A DNA stretch of 64,000 nt. Source: Burkholderiaceae bacterium. GTDB lineage: Bacteria; Pseudomonadota; Gammaproteobacteria; Burkholderiales; Burkholderiaceae_C. Under the pieces are notes generated by a model, which was given only the letters and a program-made list of their open reading frames with translations, had not been told where the DNA came from and made no database searches. The stretch is taken from NCBI GenBank assembly GCA_026125795.1, contig JAHCKM010000002.1, positions 868,001-932,000 of the forward strand, written 5' to 3'. Made by a program: the position numbers and the translations under genes. Below, piece by piece: positions 41,124 through 49,126 of the stretch (position 1 is its first letter; every line of letters begins with the position of its first letter).

Positions 41124-42209
41124 ATGACCTTGCAATCCTCACGCACCTCCGACGGTCGCGGGCGCCTCTACGACAGCGTGGTCGACACCATCGGCGACAC
41201 CCCGTGCATCCGCCTCAACCGCGTGGCACCGAAGCATGTGCGCATGTACGTGAAGGCCGAGTTCTTCAACCCCGCCGCGTCGGTGAAGGACCGCCTCGCC
41301 ATCAGCATCATCGAGGAGGCCGAGCGCAGCGGGGCTCTCAAGCCGGGACAGACGGTGGTGGAGGCGACCAGCGGCAACACCGGCATCGGGCTGGCGATGG
41401 TGTGTGCCGCCAAGGGCTATCCGCTGGTGGTGACGATGGCCGATTCGTTCTCGATCGAGCGCCGCCGCATGATGCGCTTTCTGGGCGCCAAGGTGGTCCT
41501 GACGCCACGCGCGGCCAAGGGCATGGGCATGTACCGCAAGGCGCAGGAGCTCGCCGAGGCCAACGGGTGGTTCTATGCGCGCCAGTTCGAGACGCCCGCC
41601 AACGCCACGATCCACGAGAACACCACGGCGCGCGAGCTGCTCGCCGACTTCAAGGGCCAGAAGCTCGACTACTGGGTCACCGGCTACGGCACCGGTGGCA
41701 CGGTCACCGGCGTGGGGCGCGTGCTGCGCAAGGAGCGGCCGAACACCAAGATCATCCTGAGCGAGCCCTCGATCGCCCAGCTGCTCGGCAGCGGCGTCGC
41801 GCAGGAGCGCGGCCCCGACCACTCGCCCGCCGTCAGCCACTCGGCCTTCACGCCGCATCCGATCCAGGGCTGGACACCGGACTTCATTCCCTACGTGCTG
41901 CAGGAGGCGGTGGACAAGCACTACTACGACGAGCTGATCCCGATCGCCGGCCCCGATGCCATCGCGTGGTCGCGGCGGCTCGCTGCCGAGGAGGGCATCT
42001 TCACCGGCATCTCCGGCGGGGCATCGCTCGCGGCCGCCGTTCAGGTGGCCGGGCGCGCGCCCGAAGGCTCGGTCATCTGCTGCATGCTGCCCGACACCGG
42101 CGAGCGCTACCTGTCGACGCCGCTGTTCGAGGGCGTCGCCACCGACATGACGCCCGAGGAAGAGGCGCTGTCGCGCTCCACGCCGGGGTATCAGATGCCC
42201 GCTGCCTGA
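41124..42209 (+). CDS. cysK: Cysteine synthase (O-acetylserine sulfhydrylase) family
   Basis: A 361-residue fold-type II PLP enzyme. The PLP Lys is in FFNPAASVKDRLA. The substrate loop is VEATSGNTGIGLAMVCAAKGYP. The phosphate cup is GYGTGGTVTGVGRVL, and a late Ser is in GISGGASLAAAV. It makes cysteine from O-acetylserine and sulfide. It is about 35 residues longer than E. coli CysK, with short N- and C-terminal extensions. It has AGGAG upstream of ATG 41124 and is divergent from the PLP decarboxylase. It is unrelated in detail to the broken CysM-like fragment at 58491. Confidence 0.88.
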   Translation: MTLQSSRTSDGRGRLYDSVVDTIGDTPCIRLNRVAPKHVRMYVKAEFFNPAASVKDRLAISIIEEAERSGALKPGQTVVEATSGNTGIGLAMVCAAKGYPLVVTMADSFSIERRRMMRFLGAKVVLTPRAAKGMGMYRKAQELAEANGWFYARQFETPANATIHENTTARELLADFKGQKLDYWVTGYGTGGTVTGVGRVLRKERPNTKIILSEPSIAQLLGSGVAQERGPDHSPAVSHSAFTPHPIQGWTPDFIPYVLQEAVDKHYYDELIPIAGPDAIAWSRRLAAEEGIFTGISGGASLAAAVQVAGRAPEGSVICCMLPDTGERYLSTPLFEGVATDMTPEEEALSRSTPGYQMPAA

Positions 42210-42278
42210 GTGCGATCACCGCGGCACGTCACGATCTCGGGCGAGCTCGCCGGCAGACTGGATCGCGAGAAGCCGCCC

Positions 42279-42866
42279 TCAGCGCCGTGGCGTCCGCAGC
42301 ATCGGAACGATCGGCGGTGACGTTCCGACCTGAATCGTGCCGAGCACCTTGAACCCCTGCCGTTGATAGAGCGGGATGTTCCTCGGGTTGGACGATTCGA
42401 GATAGGCCAGCGCCTGGTCGCGGTCGCACGAGGCCAGGGCGTGCTGCATCAACGCTGCGCCGTACCCTTTGCCCTGGTGAAACGGGTCGACGCCGATGAT
42501 CGGCAGATACCAATGCGGCTCGCGCGGGTGGTGGCGCCCCATCTGGTCGAACACCGCAGCGCCGTCCTTTCGAAACGCCGCGGACCCGGTGCGCTGCAGC
42601 AGCGTGCTCAACGCATCTTCGTCGGGGCTGACACCGGGCGGCAGCCACAGCGCCGCACCGGCAAAGCAGTCCACGCAATGGGCGCTCTGGTGGGCAAACG
42701 CCTTGCCCCCAAAGGCCCTGGCGACGCTGGGGAAGTGATCCAGGAACTGTTGGGGATCGGGCCATGTCCAGCGCGCCGCAGGGTCCGTGCTGAACGCCAG
42801 TGTCACGACCGCAACGGCGCGCGCTTCATCGGATGCCGTGGCGGTCTTGATGATCGGGGTTGTCAT
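42279..42866 (-). CDS. GNAT-family N-acetyltransferase
   Basis: A 195-residue GNAT protein. The acetyl-CoA-binding motif A is WYLPIIGVDPFHQGKGYGAALMQHAL, and motif B ends with LAYLESSNPRNIPLYQRQGFKVLG. The N-terminal part (DEARAVAVVTLAFSTDPAARWTWPDPQQFLDHF) matches a subgroup often found alone in proteobacterial genomes. The start is ATG 42866; a longer frame upstream has no support. The substrate is unknown. It is divergent from an AraC-like gene at 42988. Confidence 0.87.
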   Translation of the reverse strand: MTTPIIKTATASDEARAVAVVTLAFSTDPAARWTWPDPQQFLDHFPSVARAFGGKAFAHQSAHCVDCFAGAALWLPPGVSPDEDALSTLLQRTGSAAFRKDGAAVFDQMGRHHPREPHWYLPIIGVDPFHQGKGYGAALMQHALASCDRDQALAYLESSNPRNIPLYQRQGFKVLGTIQVGTSPPIVPMLRTPRR

Positions 42867-42987
42867 GAGAAGCCCTCTGCAACGCTTCCGTGCGGGCAAT
42901 CGGCGTGCGCGGTTCGGGGCCTTCGATCACCCTTGCCCCGGCATCCGGCGCTTGCTCGCGGATGGCATCCGGGCTACAAGTGGCGGC

Positions 42988-43806
42988 ATGCACCTGCGTC
43001 AACGGCCCTCGGGGCCGCTGCAAGCCTATGTGGAGACTCTGTGGTACGGCGAGCGCGGCGCGTTGCCACACGCGCGCGAGCGTTGCCTGCCCACCGGCTG
43101 CGCCGACATCGTGGTGCCGCTGCTGCAGGACCACCTGATCCGCTACGACCACGAGCATGGCTCCCATGCACGCCGGCTGCGCGGCGCCATCGTGCAAGGC
43201 CCGTTTGACCGCTTTGGCGTGCGCGGCACCGAAGGCCCGTCGGCGGTGGTCGGCGTGCACTTCACGCCGGTGGGGGCGGCCGCTTTCTTTGGCGGCGCGC
43301 TGCCCGCACTGCGCAACCACACGGAGCTGCTTGAAGACCTCTGGGGGTCGTCGGCGCGCTCGCTGCGCGAGCGCTTGCAGGCCGCTCCATCGCCGCAGCG
43401 CACGCTGCAACTCCTGCACGAGCATCTGCTGCAGAGGCTTCGTGATGCGGAGCCGCCGGATTCGCTGGCCGTCCTCGCGGTCGCGGCGTTCCGGCGCGAC
43501 CCGGCCCGCGCGCGCGTGGAGCCGGTGCAGCGCCAAAGCGGCTGCACGCCGGCACAGTTCATCCGCCGCTTCGAGCGGGCGGTGGGCCTGACACCCAAGC
43601 GCTTTGCGCGTGTGCTGCGCTTTGGCGTGCTGTTGCCGCAGCTCGTGCGCTGCGGTCCGCGCGACTGGGCGCAGATCGCCGCAGGCGCCGGCTATTTCGA
43701 TCAATCGCATCTGATTCGCGAGTTCCGGCAACTGGCGGGCATGGCGCCGGGTGCCTACGCGCCGGTGCAGGCCGACCAGCCCACGCACGTGGCGCTGGCG
43801 ACCTGA
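42988..43806 (+). CDS. AraC-type HTH regulator with DUF6597-like N-terminus
   Basis: A 272-residue protein. The N-terminal half (PLQAYVETLWYGER, LPTGCADIVVPLLQD, VGVHFTPVGAAAFFG) matches the DUF6597 cupin-like sensor domain common to small AraC regulators. The C-terminal HTH is SGCTPAQFIRRFERAVGLTPKRFARVLRF and WAQIAAGAGYFDQSHLIREFRQLAGMAPGAY. The start is ATG 42988. It is followed by the VOC gene after 77 bases, which such regulators frequently control. Confidence 0.87.
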   Translation: MHLRQRPSGPLQAYVETLWYGERGALPHARERCLPTGCADIVVPLLQDHLIRYDHEHGSHARRLRGAIVQGPFDRFGVRGTEGPSAVVGVHFTPVGAAAFFGGALPALRNHTELLEDLWGSSARSLRERLQAAPSPQRTLQLLHEHLLQRLRDAEPPDSLAVLAVAAFRRDPARARVEPVQRQSGCTPAQFIRRFERAVGLTPKRFARVLRFGVLLPQLVRCGPRDWAQIAAGAGYFDQSHLIREFRQLAGMAPGAYAPVQADQPTHVALAT

Positions 43807-43883
43807 AAAATCTCCAATACGCCGTTGCCGCGCTTGCCTACGCTGCGGTCCACGCGGCGCGCTGCCGCATGAAGGAGATGTCG

Positions 43884-44327
43884 ATGAGCAAGATCCACGA
43901 AGTGTTTCCCTACCTGATGGTGCGCGATGCCAAGGCCGCGATCGCCTTCTATCAGCAGGCATTCGGCGCGACGGAGCTGTTCCGCCTGGTCGAGCCGTCG
44001 GGTCGCATCGGACACGCCGAGCTGCAGCTCGGCCCCGCGGTACTGATGGTGTGCGACGAGTTCCCTGAGTACGGCATGGTGGCGCCGCAAGGTGACCGAT
44101 TCACCGGCTGCACGATCCACCTGCATGTGGACGACGCCGACGCGATGGCCGAGCGTGCCGCCGCGGCCGGGGCCACCGTGCTGATGCCGCCCACCGACCA
44201 GTTCTACGGCGAACGTTCGTGCCGGCTGCGCGACCCCTTCGGCCACGCCTGGCTGCTGGGCCACTCGATCGAGAAGGTGGAGCCCGAGGAGATGCAGCGC
44301 CGCTACACCGCGATGATGGCCGGGTAA
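43884..44327 (+). CDS. VOC-family (glyoxalase/bleomycin-resistance-like) protein
   Basis: A 147-residue VOC protein of the PhnB-like type: VFPYLMVRDAKAAIAFYQQAFGATELFRL, IGHAELQLGPAVLMVCDEFP, and RLRDPFGHAWLLGHSIEKVEPEEM, with the DPFGHxW metal/His strand. It has paired beta-alpha-beta-beta-beta units and usually dimerises to form a metal site. AAGGAG seven bases before ATG 43884 decides the start. Function is not assignable further. It lies downstream of the AraC-like gene in the same direction. Confidence 0.87.
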   Translation: MSKIHEVFPYLMVRDAKAAIAFYQQAFGATELFRLVEPSGRIGHAELQLGPAVLMVCDEFPEYGMVAPQGDRFTGCTIHLHVDDADAMAERAAAAGATVLMPPTDQFYGERSCRLRDPFGHAWLLGHSIEKVEPEEMQRRYTAMMAG

Positions 44328-44330
44328 GGC

Positions 44331-45758
44331 TCACGCACGACCCGAGCGCGGCCGGATGTTCTGGTTGTGGTGGAAGACGTTGCCGGGGTCGTACCGGGTC
44401 TTCACGTCCACCAGGCGCTCGTAGACGCCGGCACCGTACGCCTCGCGGACCCGGCCGGGGTCTTCGTCGCCGCCGAGAAAGTTGACGTACACGCCCTGAC
44501 GGAACCGGCCGAGGGCGGCGAAGAACGCGCGTGCCCACGCGGTGTCGCGAGCGCCAAAGTCCTCGCCGGGCCGCCACACCGCGTCGAGCGTGATCGCATG
44601 CGATGCCTGCCGGTTGCCGAACGCCGTCGCGCCGTCGGCCACCCGGCCCACTGCGCCTTGCAGATGGAACAGCGCCACGTACGACCGCGGCGATGCGCAG
44701 CCGAACGCGTGCCCGGCGAGCACATCGATGAGCTCGTCGCCGAGTTCCGGCAAGTGGGTCGATTTCCAGTAGTAGTTCCAGCCGTGCAGGACGGTGGAGT
44801 CGATCGCACTCTGGAACCCCACGTATGGCGCGGGGCCCACCCCGTCGAGCAGCGGAGGCACGCACGCGCGCAGCGGACCGAGGGCGCGCTCACCGTCGTC
44901 GATCGGCCCGGCGTAGCAGGTGCCGATCATCACTACCGGGCGCCAGTGCAGCTCGGCGGGAATGCCCGCCAGCGGTGGCGCGGTGCCGAACCGCACGACG
45001 GTGCCGAGCTCGTCGGGAGCGTCGCGCACGAAGTCGCGGTAGGAGCGCAGCACCTGCTTCGCGTCGCGCGCGTCCCAGAGGACGGGCCCGGCCAGCACGG
45101 TGGGGCCGCCGCGATGGAGGCCGAACTCGAATGCGGTGACCACGCCAAAGTTGCCGCCACCGCCGCGCAGCGCCCAGAACAGGTCGGGGTGCTCATCGGC
45201 GGACGCACGCCGCAGCGCGCCATCAGCCGTCACGACATCGGCGGCGAGCAGGTTGTCCACTGTCAGTCCATGCTTGCGCATCAGCCATCCGACGCCGCCG
45301 CCGAGCGTGAGCCCGGCCACGCCGGTGTGGCTGACGATGCCGCCCGTGGTGACAAGGCCGTGCAGCTGCGTCTCGTGGTCGACGTCACCCCACAGCGCAC
45401 CGCCCTGCACCCAGGCCCTGCGGCCCGCGGGGTCGACCCGCACGGCGCGCATCGCCGAGAGATCGATGACGATCCCGTCGTCGCAAACGGCGGTGCCGGC
45501 CACGTTGTGGCCGCCACCCCGTACGGCGATCTCCAGATCGTGCTCGCGCGCGAAGCGCACGGCGGCGATCACGTCGGCGCTGCCGCAGCAGCGGGCGATC
45601 AGGCGCGGGCGCCGGTCGATGGCGCCGTTCCACAGCGCACGCGCGCTGTCGTAGTCGGCGTGGTCCGCGCCGATCAGGCGGCCGCGGAAGCCGTCGATCG
45701 CGCCGAGGGTGGGCGGATGGGTCCTGATGCTGGTTTGCTCGATGGTGGTTGTCGCCAT
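44331..45758 (-). CDS. FAD-binding oxidoreductase, berberine-bridge-enzyme type
   Basis: A 475-residue PCMH-type flavoenzyme. The FAD-linking His is in the family motif AVRGGGHNVAGTAV. GIVSHTGVAGLTLGGGVGWLMRKHGL, with its SHTGVxG stretch, binds the isoalloxazine. The C-terminal BBE element is RYDPGNVFHHNQNI. It oxidises alcohols or sugars, or forms rings, with O2. It has no secretion signal, unlike plant relatives. GGAGGACC precedes ATG 45758. It is divergent from the HxlR gene, with a clear dyad in the shared region. Confidence 0.9.
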   Translation of the reverse strand: MATTTIEQTSIRTHPPTLGAIDGFRGRLIGADHADYDSARALWNGAIDRRPRLIARCCGSADVIAAVRFAREHDLEIAVRGGGHNVAGTAVCDDGIVIDLSAMRAVRVDPAGRRAWVQGGALWGDVDHETQLHGLVTTGGIVSHTGVAGLTLGGGVGWLMRKHGLTVDNLLAADVVTADGALRRASADEHPDLFWALRGGGGNFGVVTAFEFGLHRGGPTVLAGPVLWDARDAKQVLRSYRDFVRDAPDELGTVVRFGTAPPLAGIPAELHWRPVVMIGTCYAGPIDDGERALGPLRACVPPLLDGVGPAPYVGFQSAIDSTVLHGWNYYWKSTHLPELGDELIDVLAGHAFGCASPRSYVALFHLQGAVGRVADGATAFGNRQASHAITLDAVWRPGEDFGARDTAWARAFFAALGRFRQGVYVNFLGGDEDPGRVREAYGAGVYERLVDVKTRYDPGNVFHHNQNIRPRSGRA

Positions 45759-45807
45759 GGGGTCCTCCGGTTTCGGCGAATCCATCGGAGCACTTCGGAT
45801 CCCGGCC

Positions 45808-45832
45808 GTGAAGTCAAGAATCTGGACTTCAC
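45808..45832. promoter_or_regulatory. Inverted repeat between BBE-type oxidase and HxlR regulator
   Basis: GTGAAGTC at 45808-45815 and its exact complement GACTTCAC at 45825-45832 are separated by nine bases. The repeat lies 31 bases upstream of the HxlR start and 50 upstream of the oxidase start. Size and placement fit an HxlR dimer operator. Confidence 0.6.
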
Positions 45833-45862
45833 AGCCGCCGGTGGGCGCGCCACACTGGCCTC

Positions 45863-46561
45863 ATGAGGACGTATGGCCAATACTGTCCCATTGCCCGTGG
45901 CGCGGAGATCTTTGCCGAGCGCTGGACGCCGCTGATCGTGCGCAACCTGCACCTCGGGTGCGAGAGCTTCAGCGAGATCCTGGAGGGCGCGCCCGGCCTG
46001 TCGCGCACACTGCTCACCGAGCGGCTCGAGCGGCTCGAACGATGCAGCATCGTCGAGTCGGCCCCCAAGCCCGACGGGCGCGGGCACCACTACAGGCTCA
46101 CGTCGGCGGGCCACGAGCTGTTCGCGGTGTGCCAGTCGCTCGGCGAGTGGGGTGCACGCTGGCTCGAGATCGCCCCCGAGAACCTCGACCCCTTCGTGGC
46201 CCTGTGGTCGATGTGCCACGCGTTGCGCCGCGAGCGGCTGCCGGATCGGCGCGTCGTCATCCGCTTCGACTTCACCGGGCGGCCGCACCCCGAGCGCTAC
46301 TGGCTGCTGATCGAGCTCGGCGACACCGAGATCTGCAAGAAGTGCCCCGGCCGCGACGAGGACCTGTTCATCACCGCGGAAGCCGAGGCCTTCGTCAAGT
46401 GGCATGCCGGCCACCTCAGCTGGGCCCAGGCCACCCGAGAGGGCCGTATCCGACTGCACGGCCCCACGTCGCTGGTGAGAGCGTTCCCGACCTGGAACGC
46501 GCGCAGCATGTTCGCGCACATCACGCCGGTGGCGCGTGTCGACGCGAGCCCCGCCGGCTGA
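45863..46561 (+). CDS. HxlR-family transcriptional regulator with C-terminal extension
   Basis: A 232-residue protein. The first 105 residues are a complete HxlR winged helix: QYCPIARGAEIFAERWTPLIVRNL, the CES-FSEILEGAPGLSRTLLTERLERLE recognition part, and DGRGHHYRLTSAGHEL. About 120 further residues (VVIRFDFTGRPHPERYWLLIELGDTEICKKCPGRDED) resemble the SCP2-like tail seen in some HxlR proteins and may sense a ligand. It has an invariant-type early Cys (YCP) that can be redox-active. It probably represses the divergent oxidase gene. pobA follows after 40 bases. Confidence 0.87.
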   Translation: MRTYGQYCPIARGAEIFAERWTPLIVRNLHLGCESFSEILEGAPGLSRTLLTERLERLERCSIVESAPKPDGRGHHYRLTSAGHELFAVCQSLGEWGARWLEIAPENLDPFVALWSMCHALRRERLPDRRVVIRFDFTGRPHPERYWLLIELGDTEICKKCPGRDEDLFITAEAEAFVKWHAGHLSWAQATREGRIRLHGPTSLVRAFPTWNARSMFAHITPVARVDASPAG

Positions 46562-46601
46562 CCGTTTGGGAGATCAGACATCCGGGATGGAGGGATCGAC
46601 C

Positions 46602-47786
46602 ATGATGCAGACGAGGGTGGCGATCATTGGCGCAGGGCCTTCGGGGCTCCTGTTGTCGGAGATCCTCGCGCAGCAAGGCATCGAGAGCATCGTGCTCGAG
46701 CGCGAGACGCGCCAGCACGTGCTGGCGCGCATCCGCGCGGGTGTGCTCGAACAGACCACCGTCGACGTGCTGCGCCGCTGGGGCCTCGCGCGGCGCCTGG
46801 ACGAGCAGGGCCACGTGCACGACGGCATGAAGATCGTGTGGGCCGGCCGCAATTCGTTCTTCATCGACGTGCATCGCCATTGCGGCAAGCGCTTCACGGC
46901 CTACGGTCAGTCCAGGATCCAGGAAGACCTTTATGCCGCGGCCGATGCGCGCGGCGCCGCGATCCTGCACGGGGTGCGCAACGTTCGTTTCGGCAGTCTG
47001 CAGGGGACACCCGCGCGCGTCGCGTTCGAGCACGAAGGCCAGGCACGGGAGATCGAGTGCGACTTCATCGCCGGCTGCGACGGCTTCCACGGTGTGTCGC
47101 GGCCGTCGATCCCGGCCGGCAACGTTCATGTGTTCGACAAGACCTATCCGTTCGGATGGCTCGGCGTGCTCAGCGAAACGCCGCCGCTGCACGAGATCAT
47201 CTATGCCAACCATCCGCGCGGCTTCGCGCTGGCATCACAGCGCAGCCCCAGCCTGAGCCGCTACTACATCCAGGTGCCGATGGGCACCGACATCGCCGAG
47301 TGGCCCGACGAGCGGTTCTGGGCGGAGCTGAAGGCCCGCTTCCCGCAGGAGCTCGCCGAGCGGATCGTGGCCGGGCCTTCGATCGAGAAATCGATCGCCC
47401 CGTTGCGCAGCTTTGTCGCGGAGCCCATGCGGCACGGGCGCCTGTTTCTCGCCGGCGACGCGGCGCACATCGTGCCGCCCACCGGCGCCAAGGGCCTCAA
47501 CCTGGCGGTGTCCGACATCTACTACCTGAGCCGCGCGCTGGCCGCGTTCTATCGTGACGACGACGACACCTTGCTGGAGCACTACAGCGACACGGCGCTG
47601 CGCCGCGTGTGGCACTCCGAGCGCACGTCGTGGTACCTCACGCGCCTGCTGCACCGGTTTCCGGACACGAGCGACTTCGACCAGCGCATGAAAGAGTACG
47701 AGCTCGAGTACCTGCTGTCGTCCCCGCACGCGCAGGCCGCGCTCGCGGAACAGTACGCGGGGCTGCCGTTGGAAGGGTGGCAGTAG
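46602..47786 (+). CDS. pobA: 4-hydroxybenzoate 3-monooxygenase
   Basis: A 394-residue class A flavoprotein monooxygenase, the exact length of Pseudomonas PobA. The FAD GxGxxG is VAIIGAGPSGLLLSEIL. The DG motif is FIAGCDGFHGVSRPSIP, and the second FAD motif is LFLAGDAAHIVPPTGAKGLNLAVSD. SRYYIQVPMG holds the substrate-side tyrosines. It hydroxylates 4-hydroxybenzoate to protocatechuate with NADPH and O2. No pca ring-cleavage genes or pobR are adjacent, so the rest of the pathway must be elsewhere. GGAGGG precedes ATG 46602. It is co-directional with the HxlR gene. Confidence 0.93.
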   Translation: MMQTRVAIIGAGPSGLLLSEILAQQGIESIVLERETRQHVLARIRAGVLEQTTVDVLRRWGLARRLDEQGHVHDGMKIVWAGRNSFFIDVHRHCGKRFTAYGQSRIQEDLYAAADARGAAILHGVRNVRFGSLQGTPARVAFEHEGQAREIECDFIAGCDGFHGVSRPSIPAGNVHVFDKTYPFGWLGVLSETPPLHEIIYANHPRGFALASQRSPSLSRYYIQVPMGTDIAEWPDERFWAELKARFPQELAERIVAGPSIEKSIAPLRSFVAEPMRHGRLFLAGDAAHIVPPTGAKGLNLAVSDIYYLSRALAAFYRDDDDTLLEHYSDTALRRVWHSERTSWYLTRLLHRFPDTSDFDQRMKEYELEYLLSSPHAQAALAEQYAGLPLEGWQ

Positions 47787-47796
47787 CCACTGCCGA

Positions 47797-48672
47797 TCAC
47801 ACCCGCGGCAATGCCGCGCACCAGCTCTCGATCGCGTTGCGCACCTCGTTGGGCCGCTCGGTCAGCGGCCAGTGTTGGCAGTCGATCGGCTCCACCGTGA
47901 CCTTGGGGCCGGCGAGGGCGGCGCGCATCGCGGCGGCGTCGGCAAACGTGGCGCCGGTCGACAGCAGCGCCAGCACCGGCACGCCGAGCGTGCGCGGCAG
48001 CGGCGCCGGGGCGAACATCTCGGCCATGTCCTGCAGGTAGACCGCCAGCGGCACGTGCTTGAGGTCGGCGCGCATCGAGCTGTATTGCGCGATGAAGGCG
48101 CGCTCGGCCTCGGGCGAGCCGAGTGCGCGGCGCGCGGCGGCGTCGAGCGCACGCAGGTCCAGCGGTGGCAGCGCGCCGCGGTGCAACCCGATCGCGTTGA
48201 GCGCGCGCACCCCGCGCGCCGCCAACTGCAGCAGCGGCGCCGCCTGCGCCAGCCACAGCCGGCGCCCGTGCAGTGCGCTGCGGAACACCGGGTCGATCAG
48301 CACCAGGGCTGCGCAGCGCCGCGGATGCCGCTGCGCGAAGTGCAGCGCCACCTGCGCACCGAGGCTGTGGCCCACGACGATCGCGGCGGCTGTACGTTCG
48401 GCATCGAGCACGGCGGCGAGGTCGTCGCACCAGAGATCGATGCCGATGCGCCGGCGCGTCATCGCGTTGCCGTGGCCGCGCAGGTCGACACGAATCAACG
48501 CGTGATGCGCCGCGAGCGCGGTGTGGTCGACGAACTCGGCAAAGCGGCTGCCGTTGCTGGCCAGGCCGTGGATCAGCAACAGCGGTGCACCGTTTGGCGA
48601 ACCGGCGGCGCGCACGCGGTACGCGGCGCTCGCGCCGCCGGGCCGCGCCAGCCGGATGGACTTGTCGCTCAC
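47797..48672 (-). CDS. Alpha/beta hydrolase
   Basis: A 291-residue alpha/beta hydrolase. The oxyanion HG is LLLIHGLASNGSRF, the nucleophile elbow is VVGHSLGAQVALHFAQRHP, and the acid and His lie toward the C-terminus (VLALLSTG; DCQHWPLTERPNEV). It starts with GTG 48672; longer frames lack support. It belongs to the large esterase/haloperoxidase-like class with no specific substrate. It is convergent with pobA (10-base gap) and divergent from the YbjQ-like gene. Confidence 0.82.
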   Translation of the reverse strand: MSDKSIRLARPGGASAAYRVRAAGSPNGAPLLLIHGLASNGSRFAEFVDHTALAAHHALIRVDLRGHGNAMTRRRIGIDLWCDDLAAVLDAERTAAAIVVGHSLGAQVALHFAQRHPRRCAALVLIDPVFRSALHGRRLWLAQAAPLLQLAARGVRALNAIGLHRGALPPLDLRALDAAARRALGSPEAERAFIAQYSSMRADLKHVPLAVYLQDMAEMFAPAPLPRTLGVPVLALLSTGATFADAAAMRAALAGPKVTVEPIDCQHWPLTERPNEVRNAIESWCAALPRV

Positions 48673-48739
48673 CGGGCCAGTATCGCCGGGGCGCCTGGCG
48701 TTATCGTTGCGCCATTGCAAGCTAACCCAGGAGCACACG

Positions 48740-49093
48740 ATGGGCTGGTTCTCTCGAAGCGACAGCGGTTTCTTCCTCGCCACCGTTTTCCCGGACCACG
48801 ACGCGGCACGCGTCGCGCAGTACCTGGGCATCGTGCACGGCGAGGCGATCATCGGCGCCAACATCTTCCGCGACCTGTTCTCGTCGGTGCGCGACGTCGT
48901 CGGCGGCCGCGCCGGCGGCTACGAGCGTGCGCTGTCGGGCGCCCGCGACGCCGCGGTGGAAGACATGATCGCCGCCGCGCGCGAGCTCGGCGCCGACGGC
49001 GTGGTGGGCGTGGACTTCGACTATGAAGTGCTGGGCGAGAAGAACGGCATGATGATGGTGGCCGTCAGCGGCACGGCGGTGAAGATGGCTTGA
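48740..49093 (+). CDS. YbjQ/UPF0145-family protein
   Basis: A 117-residue protein of the YbjQ family, a pentameric putative heavy-metal-binding fold. VAQYLGIVHGEAIIGANIFRDLFSSVRDVVGGRAGGYERAL is followed by the family ARELGADGVVGVDFDYEVLG segment. No CxxC motif is present, so metal binding is doubtful. AGGAG precedes ATG 48740. It lies 33 bases upstream of phaC in the same direction and may be co-transcribed. Confidence 0.87.
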   Translation: MGWFSRSDSGFFLATVFPDHDAARVAQYLGIVHGEAIIGANIFRDLFSSVRDVVGGRAGGYERALSGARDAAVEDMIAAARELGADGVVGVDFDYEVLGEKNGMMMVAVSGTAVKMA

Positions 49094-49126
49094 CCGGCCG
49101 CGATCCGCGCGGGAGGAGACGACACG

